NCBI GenBank assembly: GCA_900088475.1
Contig: FLMG01002030.1
Location: 1-17,370 of the forward strand
Reading direction: 5' to 3'
From: Hyphochytrium catenoides
Lineage: Eukaryota > Sar > Hyphochytriomycetes > Hyphochytriales > Hyphochytriaceae
DNA length: 17,370 nt
Shown: positions 8,398 to 17,358 of the stretch, piece after piece
Layout: the number at the start of each line of letters is the position of its first letter
How positions within the stretch are numbered: position 1 is the first letter of the stretch
Program-made: the position numbers and the translations under genes
The notes under the pieces: model-generated
What the model was told of the DNA's origin: nothing
The model's input: the letters and a program-made list of their open reading frames with translations, nothing else
Databases searched by the model: none

Positions 8398-10059
8398 TTA
8401 GTCGTCGTCCTCAGTAAATGTGATCTTCTTGCCCGTGAAGGCTCCAAGTGCTTTCTTCTCTAACTCTTTCTGCTTGCTCTTGGCTTGCCAGGAAGGATGG
8501 AGCTCTTCGGGTTTCTCCTTCAACTTCTTTTTAGATTTCTCCTGCTGTGGTGGCTGCGGTACTGACTTAACATGCGGGGCGTCCAACTTTTGCCGCTTCG
8601 CATTGGAGGCGAACCCAGATTGTACTTCCTTCCTCTTCAGGCCCGTTCCTGTAGCTGATAACTTGCTTCTATGGTCACTAGACTTCGGGGCGTTGTGTTG
8701 TCTATGTCTTTGTCCGTGCCCGGCTCCTAGATTAGCCTTCATTCCCTCCTTCCTCTTTGCAGCTTCTTCCCGGACCAAGCCCCTGCCCAGACCCATGGCA
8801 GAAGTGGCATGTGGTAAGAAGTATGCTACAAGGCAAAGCTCAAAGAAATAAGCAAAGCCTACCTTCTTCGTCTCTCTCTCTGTCCAGGCCTATTGCGACG
8901 GCCCTCCACTGCAAGCACGCCATTGTCGAATTTCTGGGGTTACAGATGCTGCCAGCTTTAGAGCTCAGAGAAGCATTGCAGAAGGATAACATAAGGTCTA
9001 TACCGGATGCATGTCTTCTCTCTCGGAGTCACTTTCAAGCTTTACCCCGCCCAGAGAGTCAACAAAGGTGGAGGATGGAGCCGCTCTCCGATCAGCCTTC
9101 TTGGCTCGCCTGGTCTCTGCTTTCTGAGCCTGGGAGTTGTAGCGGTGATGCCGGTGAAGTGGATAAGTCTGACGCAAGGGTTGTAGGGCATCTAGAAGAT
9201 GACATTTCTCTTTGAGCATAGCTGCCGGCAACTTTCAATATAACGTACCAGCTTTTCTTTGCGCTTCTCCTGCCTCTTCTTTTCCAGAGGGTCAACTCCC
9301 TGCAATCGACATTTCCTAAGCTCCGTTGCTCTATTTGTGTTGGCCATTTCAGCGCCAAACAAACAGAATCGAAAGTGATGGAAACGGCCGAGGAAAGTGT
9401 GTCAGATGGTGACTGAGACTCCTGATGTTGGACCAAAAAATACCGCCTTACTCCTTATCGTAGCCTTCTAACAGAGCCTTCAGCTTGGGATTGCCCTTCA
9501 AAGACGCTTCAAATATACTATGGGAGGGCTCGGAAGCACTCTGCACTTCATTGCTCAATGTTCCTTCCTCCTCGTTAGAATGGCGCTCTTGGGTGGAGGG
9601 GTCTTTCGGTTTCGCTTCGCGATGTTTACCTCCGTATTGTAAAAGACCAACCTCTGCGAGTTTTGACTGCAAAAATGGCTCTGGGGAAAGTGCCTGCCCG
9701 CTAATGTTAGCTGTTCCGCCAAGATTAAGGAAACGAAGAGTAGGAACAACCTTTAGCTGTTTCAGCTCTTTCTCGAGGCTCTCAATCTTCTGCTCAGCTC
9801 TAGTGCGCTTAGACTCATCCACTTCGGCTGCGGCGCCATTACTCCCAGACAGCTCCTCCCTGAGTTTACGGAGCTTCTTTACATGCCTCAGGACTACAAA
9901 AGCTTTAATCTTCCTGATCTCTCCTAAAATCTCCTTTCGGGCCTACGTCATTCAATTAGACGGCGCAGAAATTCCAGGAAAACGTGAGAAACGAACCTTG
10001 TAAGCGAGCTTCTCTTCTGGAGAGAACTCCGGCTTCTTGCGTTTCACCGGTAACTTCAT
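8398..10059 (-). CDS. BUD22/SRFBP1-family ribosome biogenesis protein, 6 exons
   Basis: BUD22 of yeast acts in early 40S/18S rRNA maturation in the nucleolus; SRFBP1 is its animal relative. Exons in coding order: 10059-9997, 9942-9452, 9330-9249, 9129-9004, 8933-8863 and 8782-8398, giving 405 aa (human SRFBP1 is 429). The N-terminus has a helical, coiled-coil-like basic region (KAFVVLRHVKKLRKLREEL, then RAEQKIESLEKELKQLK). The middle has the family's STFVDSLGG...ESDSERED stretch, followed by RRNRPGQRERRRR. The C-terminus HPSWQAKSKQKELEKK...FTGKKITFTEDDD matches the HPSWEA...FQGKKITFDD end of SRFBP1. Lys/Arg-rich stretches fit a nucleolar protein. The apparent stop at 9448-9450 is not real: it lies in the donor GA|GTAAGG of intron 2. 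The acceptor of exon 3 is the least certain; TTAG| 14 nt further in also keeps phase. The gene is divergent to RPS3A, also a small-subunit function. Confidence 0.82.
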
Positions 10060-10791
10060 CCTCAACTTAAGAAGGTATATCGCCACCCTTGAGGAAGGCT
10101 GGGGATAGCCAACTTCAGACCCAGTCCCACCTCTGAACGTCTACAGCTGAAGCCACCCGCATACTCTTGAAGCTTCTTTCTTTGGGAAACGTCTCTTCAG
10201 CAGCGCTTCGAAAACTCTGTGAGCGGCCATACATTATTGCCGTCAAATCATCTATGAGTTCTGAAGCTGCAGCTTCATTAAGTTGATGATGAAAGGAAGT
10301 GGATGGTTCTTATAAAGCTGGTTACTATTTATTGGTAATCATAAGGCCATTTGCTTCGCTTCATTTCTTTCGGAAAGGTTTCACAAGGACAAAAGGAGTA
10401 TTTGTTGTATGCCAGCTCTTCTATAGTTCCAGGACGAGTGAAATATTCAATGATTGGTGCCCAACCAGTTGTGGTATTCCCTATCAGAGTAATAATACGG
10501 CCCTTAGACTGATAGCACCATGCAAATGACCCAAAAGCACCGTGATAGTAGTCTTGAAACGTATTATTATGCTTTAAACCTTTTGAAGGCCTAACAATTA
10601 TAGGTACGTAATACGCAGCTTGCCCGCCACCCGCCTCATTTAACTCTATGGCTCCTGCGGCACTTAGAACTACATCGCCGCCACGGCACCGCCAGATGCA
10701 GGGAAAGGTGAAGCGGGATCGGAGCTCCGACCGTCATTGCCTATTGCCAACACTCGGTTTGACCTCGCCGAAGTAATTTACTGAAGCAATC
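10060..10791. promoter_or_regulatory. Divergent promoter region, BUD22-like / RPS3A
   Basis: The 732 bp between the start codons of the BUD22-like gene (minus) and RPS3A (plus) must contain both promoters and 5' leaders. The RPS3A side (about 10620-10710) is richer in GC, with CCGCCACCCGCC and CGCCGCCACGG. The middle is more AT-rich. I see no clear TATA box or known ribosomal-protein motif at a convincing position, and no believable ORF. A C/D-like pair on the minus strand (about 10195-10255) lacks a closing stem. Confidence 0.5.
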
Positions 10792-12278
10792 ATGGCTGTA
10801 GGTAAGTCGCTGAATGATAACGGATGTGCTAGTGGAGGGCCTGGGTTGGAGTGCTCATGAATGAGCTGGAATGACAAGGGTTTCAGCCTCCGGATACTGC
10901 CTCCTGTGAAGTCGGGGTTGGGATGAGTCTCCTTGTTACGGGACAGCACTCTTTCTCAAGTTGAGCCATAGGATCTTTAGGGCAGATTAGAGCATACTTG
11001 AGGTCGAAGAGACGGGTGGAATAGGCTGCTTGGGCCAATGATTGCCCGCGTCAGCTAACTGGCTCTCATCATTCTCATTGGGCAGGCAAGAATAAGAGAC
11101 TCACTAAGAGCAAGAAGGGCGGCAAGAAGAAGACGTAAGTGCAGAATCCGTTCCCAGAGTAGTATGTACGAGTATTTACTCCGTGAACTACCCCTCTCTC
11201 TAGCGTCGATCCTTTCTCAAGGAAGGATTGGTACGATCTGAAGGCCCCCGGAATCTTCACCAACAGAAACTTCGGCAAGACTCTGATCAACAGAACTGCC
11301 GGTGGCAAGATTGCTTCCGATGGCCTGAAGGGACGCGTCTTCGATGTCTCTCTTGCTGACTTGAACAAGGATGAGGAGCAGGCCTTCCGCAAGATCAGAC
11401 TTTGCGTGGAGGATGTTCAGGTACAGTTGCCATTGATTAGGCGACCCAGCCTTTTTTTTCCTCTCCTGTCCTCTTAACAGCTTCCTTCGACAACTAACGA
11501 GGCCTTGCTTGCGCGCTCCATGGTTTATGATGACCCCAATCCAACTATGACACTTTGGTGATTACCATTCTGCAATCCTGATGCCATAAGAGCCGTTATT
11601 TGCACACCACCTGGCCTTGTTAATCTTTTTTTAGCTGGTTTGTAGTGTTAAGGTCATCCCTCACCTTCTCCTTGATTCTGCAGGGAAGCGTGTGCCTGAC
11701 CAACTTCCATGGCATGGACATGACCCGCGACAAGCTCTGCTCTTTGATCCGCAAGTGGCAGTCCCTGATCGAGGCTTTCGTTGATGTCCGCACCACTGAC
11801 GGATACGTGCTTCGCCTGGTAATTACCTTGGCTTGAAGTGTTCTCTTTGACTGACCGGCTCGCTGATTGCACTCCTGTGCTACTTTCTGTGACATTCTAG
11901 TTCTCCATTGCCTTCACCAAGAAGCGCCCCAACCAGTTCAGAAAGACTGCATATGCTCAGCACGCACAGATCCGTGCCATCCGCAAGAAGATGATGGATA
12001 TCATGAGCGAGGAGGCATCCAAGTGCGACCTTAGAGAGCTTGTTCAGAAGTTCATTCCAGAACTTATTGGCAAGGAGATTGAGAAGGCTTGCCAGGGCAT
12101 CTACCCTCTCCAGAACGTGTTCGTACGGAAAGTAAAGATTCTCAAGAAGCCCAAGTTCGACTTAGTCAAGCTCATGGAGCTCCACGGTGATGCCGCTGGT
12201 GAGGACACTGGCGCTGCTGTTGAGCGCGCTGAGGAACCCGCTGTTGAGACTCTTCCTGGGTCTGGTGGCCGTTTGTAA
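10792..12278 (+). CDS. RPS3A: 40S ribosomal protein S3a (eS1), 5 exons
   Basis: eS1 is a structural protein of the small ribosomal subunit near the mRNA exit and platform. Coding exons are 10792-10801, 11086-11134, 11204-11420, 11684-11818 and 11901-12278, giving 262 aa (human RPS3A is 264). Conserved segments include [19 protein letters not shown] (split after the first four codons), [120 protein letters not shown] and LMELHGD. The start has an ATGG context. The first coding exon has only 10 nt, followed by a 284-nt intron, a layout often seen in highly expressed ribosomal protein genes. Intron 3 hosts a C/D box snoRNA. An AATAAA at 12338 suits its 3' end. The sequence looks opisthokont, with fungus-like stretches ([12 protein letters not shown]). 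Confidence 0.96.
11520..11587 (+). ncRNA. Intronic C/D box snoRNA, predicted 5.8S rRNA guide (SNORD96-like)
   Basis: The element lies within intron 3 of RPS3A (11421-11683), on the sense strand. Box C is a perfect ATGATGA (11527-11533) and box D a perfect CTGA (11578-11581). The ends can close a short stem, ATGG (11520-11523) with CCAT (11584-11587). A possible C' box is GTGATTA (11558-11564), with a degenerate D' near ATGA (11547-11550). The guide before box D, ATTCTGCAAT (11567-11576), is a 10-nt exact complement of ATTGCAGAAT in 5.8S rRNA of many eukaryotes. The fifth base upstream of box D (C at 11573) pairs with the G corresponding to human 5.8S G75, whose 2'-O-methylation is guided by SNORD96 in vertebrates. 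The predicted length is about 68 nt. Intronic placement in a ribosomal protein gene is classical for C/D snoRNAs; vertebrate RPS3A introns host SNORD73. Boxes and complementarity are seen; expression and target are inferred. Confidence 0.72.
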
Positions 12279-12296
12279 ATGATATGAAGAGCATCA

Positions 12297-12312
12297 TCTC
12301 ACCATGGTGAGA
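12297..12312 (+). other. 16-bp palindrome in RPS3A 3' UTR
   Basis: TCTCACCATGGTGAGA is a perfect inverted repeat 18 nt after the RPS3A stop codon. In RNA it could only form a hairpin with a minimal loop, or a self-dimer, and as DNA a symmetric protein site. It may be chance. Confidence 0.4.
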
Positions 12313-12337
12313 AGGCGGCAAAGGCAGGTCAATGGCA

Positions 12338-12343
12338 AATAAA
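12338..12343 (+). terminator. RPS3A poly(A) signal AATAAA
   Basis: A canonical AATAAA hexamer lies 59 nt after the RPS3A stop codon, in the expected orientation, so it is the likely polyadenylation signal of that gene. Confidence 0.6.
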
Positions 12344-13247
12344 AGAGGTCAGATTGCTCCATCTACCACGTTTCACAGGTTTTATAATAGCCCTAGTGTC
12401 CTGGTACTTGCACTTCTTTCTCAAGCTAAATTATCAGGGTCAGGACGTGCGCATCAACCTGGCAATTTTCTACCTAGCCGGCACAGTACGATCTGAGTGG
12501 GAATAATTCTTACTTGTGATGTCCGTCAAGCAATGGGTTTGGTCGGGACATGCGAATGAAGTTCAGTAGTCTGCAGTCTCGCAGCACTATTTCCGAGCAA
12601 GTCGCTTCTATAGTGCACCTATTATCCCAGTCACAAAGTCCTCCTTCATCATCATGGACAGATATTCTTGATCCTCGAGTTCCGTCCTCCTACCAACAGC
12701 AGCCTTTCCTTTCTTCATCAAAGACGATGGGATAAGAACATCTTGATGATGCCCGCTAAAGGAACATGGCTTACAATCTGCACTCATTATGATATCATTA
12801 GCGAAGCCTGAAGCCATCATCATCAAAACCCATAATACCCATAAAGTCCTTGATATACAACCACCCAAGGGCGAGAATTTCGGAGAGAAATTAACTCTCG
12901 AAAGTTCTACGCCAATCTCCCACTATTATCTGTACACAAACACAGGACTGAACCTTTCATGTCTGAAAGATAAGGCATCGAAAGAAAACATTGTTCAAGC
13001 GGCGTCCCAATTGTGCAGCGCCGCCAAACACCCTGATTATTCATTTTGGAGGCCCTTATTATTATCATGGAGAAGATGCCGCTCCTTCATTGTGGGACCT
13101 TGCATTCTAGAGGCCCATAACATACATGGCGGGATGAAGCAAGAGCAGTTGCCGGTGTCATCTAGCTTGGGCCGGTGTACTACTGATAATAAGCTTGCAC
13201 GTGTTGGCGGACCTGGGAGCCCTAAAAGTGAAAGAGTACCGCATGAG

Positions 13248-14142
13248 ATGGAGCAGCCGGCCGGAGATTTGACACGCCAGAAGGCAGGCGATGGGTCCCT
13301 TCCCCTAGCGGGGAGAGAGCAGACAAGCCTTCGCACCCACATTTTGGAGCTTTTCTCTCAACCAAAGCTCCTCATAACGTATCTCTGGATCCTCGTGCTG
13401 GTATCTACTCCTCCCACCATACAATTTTAGATGTTGCCCTTACCATTGATCATTGTGGCCTCAACAGCTCCTATCTGGGTTGTATGGCGTTGCCTCGACT
13501 GTGGCAGCACTTTCAGTGGTAGTCTCTGAAAAGGACGACGAAGGAATTGAAGGAGCAACTCCCAGTGTCTTCCCTACGGTTTGGACTTCATTAGTAATGC
13601 TCGCGTTGAGCGTTGGCGGTACAATAGTTATGAGGAAGGTACGGCTCATGAGGTAGCTTCTGCCACACCGTTTCTTGACCACCTGCCATTCCTCCCTACC
13701 TTCTGTGCAGTTTCAGAACCAATTGTCGATGGGCTTTCTGGTAGGCTGTGTGGTGATGATGTCCGCGCATATGATAGCATGGGCCGTGGTCCACGTGGAT
13801 GTGGCCGTTGGTCCTAAGTCTAAGGCCCCAGTATTGCAATGGGGTCTGTCTGTACTCTCGATAACTTTGTCGGTTCTCTATGTAAGTGACGATGTAGATG
13901 GAAAAAACGGCCTAGGGCCTATAGTCTCCTCCAACTGACTGCTGGAAGTACAGGGTGGTTTTGGTGCTTTAATGTTTCTTAGGATTGATTCCATTATACC
14001 AGAATCGTTCGCCCTCGAAGACGGATCCAACGAGGCGATCCCTAATGGCTCACACGAGGAAAGCAATGACAGATTGAGTTCCAAAGCCGCCATCTTAGAC
14101 ACCCTCAATCGACAGAGGCGTGTCTCTTCAGCATGTGTATAA
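13248..14142 (+). CDS. Four-helix membrane protein, unknown family, 4 exons
   Basis: Exons 13248-13400, 13468-13638, 13711-13881 and 13954-14142 join in phase 0 through GT-AG introns (67, 72 and 72 nt) and encode 227 aa. Four hydrophobic segments are clear: one starting LLITYLWILVL and crossing the first junction, one around TVWTSLVMLALSVGGTIVM, one GFLVGCVVMMSAHMIAWAV and one around WGLSVLSITLSVLY crossing the last junction. Segments 1 and 2 are linked by an acidic loop (EKDDEGIEGA), and segments 2 and 3 by a tight basic turn MRKFQNQ. The C-terminal tail of about 50 residues is hydrophilic with many Ser, Glu and Asn. Three junctions falling cleanly within or beside helices argue that the gene is real. 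I do not recognise the family and assign no function. The start is uncertain: in-frame ATGs also occur at 13134 (265 aa) and 12789 (380 aa); 13248 is the shortest that keeps all helices. Confidence 0.6.
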
Positions 14143-15004
14143 TCTGCGCGTTCGGGCCAGGGCTCTCTTGCCCACCTCGCTCGTCTGGAGACTTACAATA
14201 GACCACTCAGGATGAAATAGGCAGTTACCCTTTACAACCAGCCTCAGAACTGATTGCTGGAAAGTTGTTGCGCCTTGGTGGACTATATTTTGGAAAAGTG
14301 TCTTGCGACGCATTGCACTAATAGACTATTACTCCCTAATAATAGTTGAGAAGCGTAGTGTTTCCTAGAGAATATACTGCACTCTTGGAGGTAGGCGAGA
14401 GTATACTCGCAAATCTCTAACTCCTAGAGCTCTGAATAAGCCCAGGATTGGCCTCAACAGGCGTGACCAGTCATACTCCTTAGACACTCTATTCCTCTTC
14501 ATAATCGCGTCCAAACACACTCCTGCCCTCCAATAAGACTTAAACCGGGGAGACCCTGGTGTATAGACGCAGGTTACGCTCCCCACCTGCATTCATCTAT
14601 AAGGCCCATGGGCTTGACCTCAACCGTTGAGTCGGTCTGGAGAGAGATCTTCATTGTCATCTCGGTCTCCTACGACACAGTCGCTACATCATATGAAGAT
14701 TGTGAAGATAAGAGCTCAAGAGATGATGGAGAAAAGACAGAAATTTCTTCAGCACCAAAGCCTCTGGCTCGTAGAAACCTTTGTTTGAATCTTTCATCAA
14801 ACTAAACCTATGCTAATGCACAAACACAAAGGTTTCACTTTAGAATCTTTCGCGAAGCAAATATATATCGGAACCCTTCATAACAAGCCCGTTATTTTCG
14901 GGTTCTGATAGAAAGGGAATGTCCCTTGACGTTTCAGGTGTTAGGGAGAAGAGTGCGAACTGTTCTCTGCCCTTTCTTCTCTACAGACAAAGGAAAAGAG
15001 AGGG

Positions 15005-15052
<48 letters not shown>

Positions 15053-15554
15053 AAGAGAAGGGGGTGGTGAGGGAGGGGAAGAGAGAGAGACAGAGAGACA
15101 GAGAGAGACAGAGAGAGAGAGAAAGGGAAAGGGAGAGGGAGAGAGGGAGGGAGAGGGAGAGGAGAGGGAGAGGGAGAGAGACAGAACGAGCTAGAAACGG
15201 AGAGAGTAAGGCAAAGAGAGTGAGGAACGAGGGCAGGAAGAGACAGAGAGACAGGAAGAGCGTGACAGAAAGAAGAGAGATCGCAAAGACGTGAGAACGA
15301 CGACGGAGAGGACTAGTCCTCTTCTTCCTTCGCTCCTGGGTCTTCTCACCGCTGCTTGACGTGCCCCAGGCTCACCTCCTACGCACTTCCTAAACGCATC
15401 CGGCCAGGTTGGAGCAACAATCTTTCCCATTCCAGGGCTGTGTCGCTGATACTACTCTAAATAGGATCCCGGACAGAAGTATCTACGTCGGCGCATACCA
15501 GGGACTTCCCCTGCCCGCAGAGCGGGAGGTTAGGACTGGAGGAAGTTTTGACCC
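14143..15554. other. Spacer upstream of the F-box/LRR gene
   Basis: This 1.4-kb stretch has no gene I can support. Short minus-strand ORFs (14128-14313 and 14365-14592) match nothing I recognise; the second could be a degenerate coding relic but is too short to judge. A long purine tract fills about 14991-15290. The final 260 bp before the F-box gene hold CTCTAAATAGG (about 15454), a weak TATA-like site. No tRNA or rRNA signature was seen. Confidence 0.5.
14991..15290 (+). repeat. 300-bp polypurine (GA-rich) tract
   Basis: The + strand is almost all purine for about 300 bp, with (GA)n, GACAGA, GGGAGA and GAAAGG units and only scattered C or T. Two forward frames stay open and translate as Arg/Glu repeats, which is a by-product of the repeat and not a protein. 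Such mirror-like purine tracts can form triplex (H-)DNA. It ends about 265 bp upstream of the F-box/LRR start codon, mirroring the (GA)n upstream of ARP6. Confidence 0.88.
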
Positions 15555-17358
15555 ATGACATCTGTCGTACAGCCAAGTACGGCGCTTATGCCGCTTGCCG
15601 GGACAAGGGACGTGCAAACTCTAGTGAGGGAAAACGCAGAGGCGCTCGTCAGACGATGGACGGAGGTCGGTCAGTCTGCGGACGGTAATGGAGATGCAGT
15701 CCAGCGGAAAAGAATGAAGAGGGAACTCTCTCCTCTGCCTTTCTCTGTCCAAGCATTGTGCTCGAGTCAGCACTGCAGACATTGCCTCTTTGATGCTTTG
15801 AGTGAAGAGACTTGGCTCAATATCATGTCGTACTTTGAGCTCTTTCGTGGGATAAAGGAGCTTGCAACCTGCTCCAAAAAGCTCTATCGCTCTGCGCACC
15901 ATGAATCTCTATACCGCAGACTCTGTTTCCGCTTCACAGATGACCCTCAGAATGGCGTTCGAGACATTGCAGACCCAGATATGAGGCGAGTGATGCGAAG
16001 ATCTCGGGGCAATCTGCAGGTTTTGGCCATAGATTACGTTCGCTATCGGAACATTCCCTTCACTATGAAGCTCTTTCTCGCCTCACTTCACTGCAGAAAT
16101 CTCTCGGAACTCTATGTGAGGTCAGGGCTCTCTATTGCCTCCGCCTCTCTATTGCCCATCATTGCCGCGCAGAATTTTACGCTGAGAGCTATTGGTATCA
16201 CCAGCAGCGCAGCCTGTGACACTCTTCTTCTTGCCATCTCTGAAGCCTGTCCCAATCTGGAGTGGCTAGCGCTCATAAACTCTATAGGAGTGACGGCTGC
16301 AGGTCTAAAGGCTGTTCTTATGAAGTGCAAGCGGTTGAAACACTTAGAGATGAACAATCTGCCTCACGTCACGCTCTCGGGAGAAGAAGAGGCAGACCAA
16401 CAGGATGTAGAGTCTTTCTTAGAGGAAAAGAGCCCAAAGCACGCAATGTTGGATCAGCTGTTGGTCTCTACCACCGCCAGGATCGACTATCGCTTCTTCC
16501 TGCACGCAGGATTCCATAATATCACGACGCTCTTTGTGCATAACACGGAACATCTGGAAGTGTTCCTAAGTACACTGACTACGGCGATCACTGTTCTGAA
16601 AAGGCTGAAAAGAGTCTCGCTGATGAATATCCATACAAATAACTCCGTACTAGCGGCACTGGGAGGATGTACGCAGCTCGAGGTAAGTTTATCTTTGGAG
16701 AAGAGAGAACCCTAACCTAAGACTGGCGGGCGATGAGCAAAGAAAGAGAGAGCCCAGCCTAGCCTGAGAATCGGTGGGGATGAGAAGAAGAGAAGAGTGA
16801 GTTTAACTAAGGAAGGTGCCCTTGCAAACAAGACACCACTAGAGAGCATGACTCACCAAAGTGCACGAGGAAGAGTCGTCGGCAAAGGATGAATTGCCAT
16901 TGGGCAAACCCAATGTGTCGTTTGTTGCTAATTTAGCTTTTGTCCACCGGTGCTGCTTTTGTTAAGGTTCTATGTATCACCGAAGAGGCCGAGCACAACG
17001 TCAGCGATGAGGGCCTGACATCGCTTAGCTCTGGTTGTCACCAGCTAAGCTCTTTGCATTTCGACATGAGCTATGGAAAGCCTTGCGGAGTGACAGACGA
17101 TGTAGGGTGGCTTTCTTATTCAACACCAGCAGCATCTGCCAAAGACTGTGTTCCTTGGCTTTTTGTTCCATTGCCAGTTGGGCTGCTTCATGGGTTTTCT
17201 CGCCTCTTCTACTCCCGCTCGTTATCTTCTATGGGTCGTCATGGGCTGTAGTGCTGAGAGTTGCTTTCGTTGCTCCGATCAGGCCCTGATGAAGATAGGA
17301 AAGAGCTGTAAGGTTCGATCAGCCTCCTTCAGGAACTTCTCTCGCATTAGTTTCGAAG
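15555..17358 (+). CDS. F-box/leucine-rich-repeat protein, 3' end outside window
   Basis: F-box/LRR proteins are usually substrate receptors of SCF (SKP1-CUL1) ubiquitin ligases. Visible exons are 15555-16682, 16967-17101 and 17283-17358, joined in phase 0; the last ends at a donor G|GTTAGT, so the gene runs past the edge (446 codons seen). An N-terminal basic region of about 75 residues (containing KRMKREL) precedes an F-box-like segment at about residues 78-120 (FDALSEETWLNIMSYFELF, ATCSKKLYRSA). LRRs of the AMN1/FBXL type follow, with repeating L..L.L and (S/T)DxGL patterns: CRNLSELYVRSGLS, CPNLEWLALINSIGVTAAGL, CKRLKHLEMNNL, CTQLEVLCIT, VSDEGLTSLSSGCHQLSSLH and VTDDALMKIGKSCKVRSASF. Splicing is supported because it restores LRR units at both junctions (TQLE|VLCIT and VTDD|ALMKIGKSC). 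The specific orthologue and substrate cannot be told. The start has ATG context CCCATGA and may not be the only one. Confidence 0.8.

Larger units (their letters stand above)
12279..13247. other. Spacer between RPS3A and the membrane-protein gene
   Basis: The first 65 bp are the RPS3A 3' UTR, with a 16-bp palindrome (12297-12312) and AATAAA at 12338. From 12789 to 13400 one + strand frame stays open into the first assigned exon of the membrane-protein gene, so this part may hold its leader or an unrecognised N-terminal extension. A minus-strand ORF at 12608-12868 starts with a hydrophobic signal-like segment but has nothing else to support it. Confidence 0.45.

Noticed and set aside
8420-8851. 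Plus-strand Cys/Phe-rich ORF of 143 aa
   Set aside because: It is exactly antisense to the last exons of the BUD22-like gene, and its composition reflects the Lys/Arg-rich coding strand.
8398-9347. Separate gene starting at ATG 9347 (reads MANTNRATELRK)
   Set aside because: It has the C-terminal half of BUD22/SRFBP1 only. The N-terminal half ends at a good splice donor whose phase fits this exon, so one gene is the simpler reading.
9092-9436. Minus-strand ORF overlapping the BUD22-like locus, reading DCRELTLWKRRGRR
   Set aside because: It is a shadow frame of exon 3 and the following intron. The family-matching segments (STFVDSLGG, RRNRPGQR) are in other frames joined by valid splice sites.
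10195-10255. Minus-strand C/D-like pair (ATGATTT ... CTGA)
   Set aside because: The C box is imperfect, flanks form no closing stem, and no rRNA complementarity was recognised.
12555-12660. Minus-strand ATGATGA followed about 80 nt later by CTGA
   Set aside because: It sits in simple (ATG)n sequence, and the ends do not pair.
12608-12868. Minus-strand ORF with a hydrophobic, signal-peptide-like start (LWVLWVLMMMASGFA)
   Set aside because: It is short, with no recognisable domain and no supporting splice or poly(A) context; CAT-repeat-rich DNA produces the Met run.
14540-14590. GGGGAG...CTCCCC arrangement considered as a tRNA or structured RNA
   Set aside because: No T-loop GTTCGA motif, anticodon arm or A/B box pattern at the right spacing.
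14365-14592. Minus-strand 75-aa ORF considered as a retroelement relic
   Set aside because: No reverse transcriptase, integrase or terminal repeat is visible, and it is too short to support a mobile element.
14919-15294. Two overlapping forward ORFs encoding Arg/Glu repeats
   Set aside because: They are the translation of the GA-rich purine tract. Both frames read as RE/ER repeats, and there is no codon structure beyond the repeat.
16112-16357. Minus-strand ORF within the F-box/LRR exon
   Set aside because: It is antisense to clear leucine-rich repeats, with no independent support.
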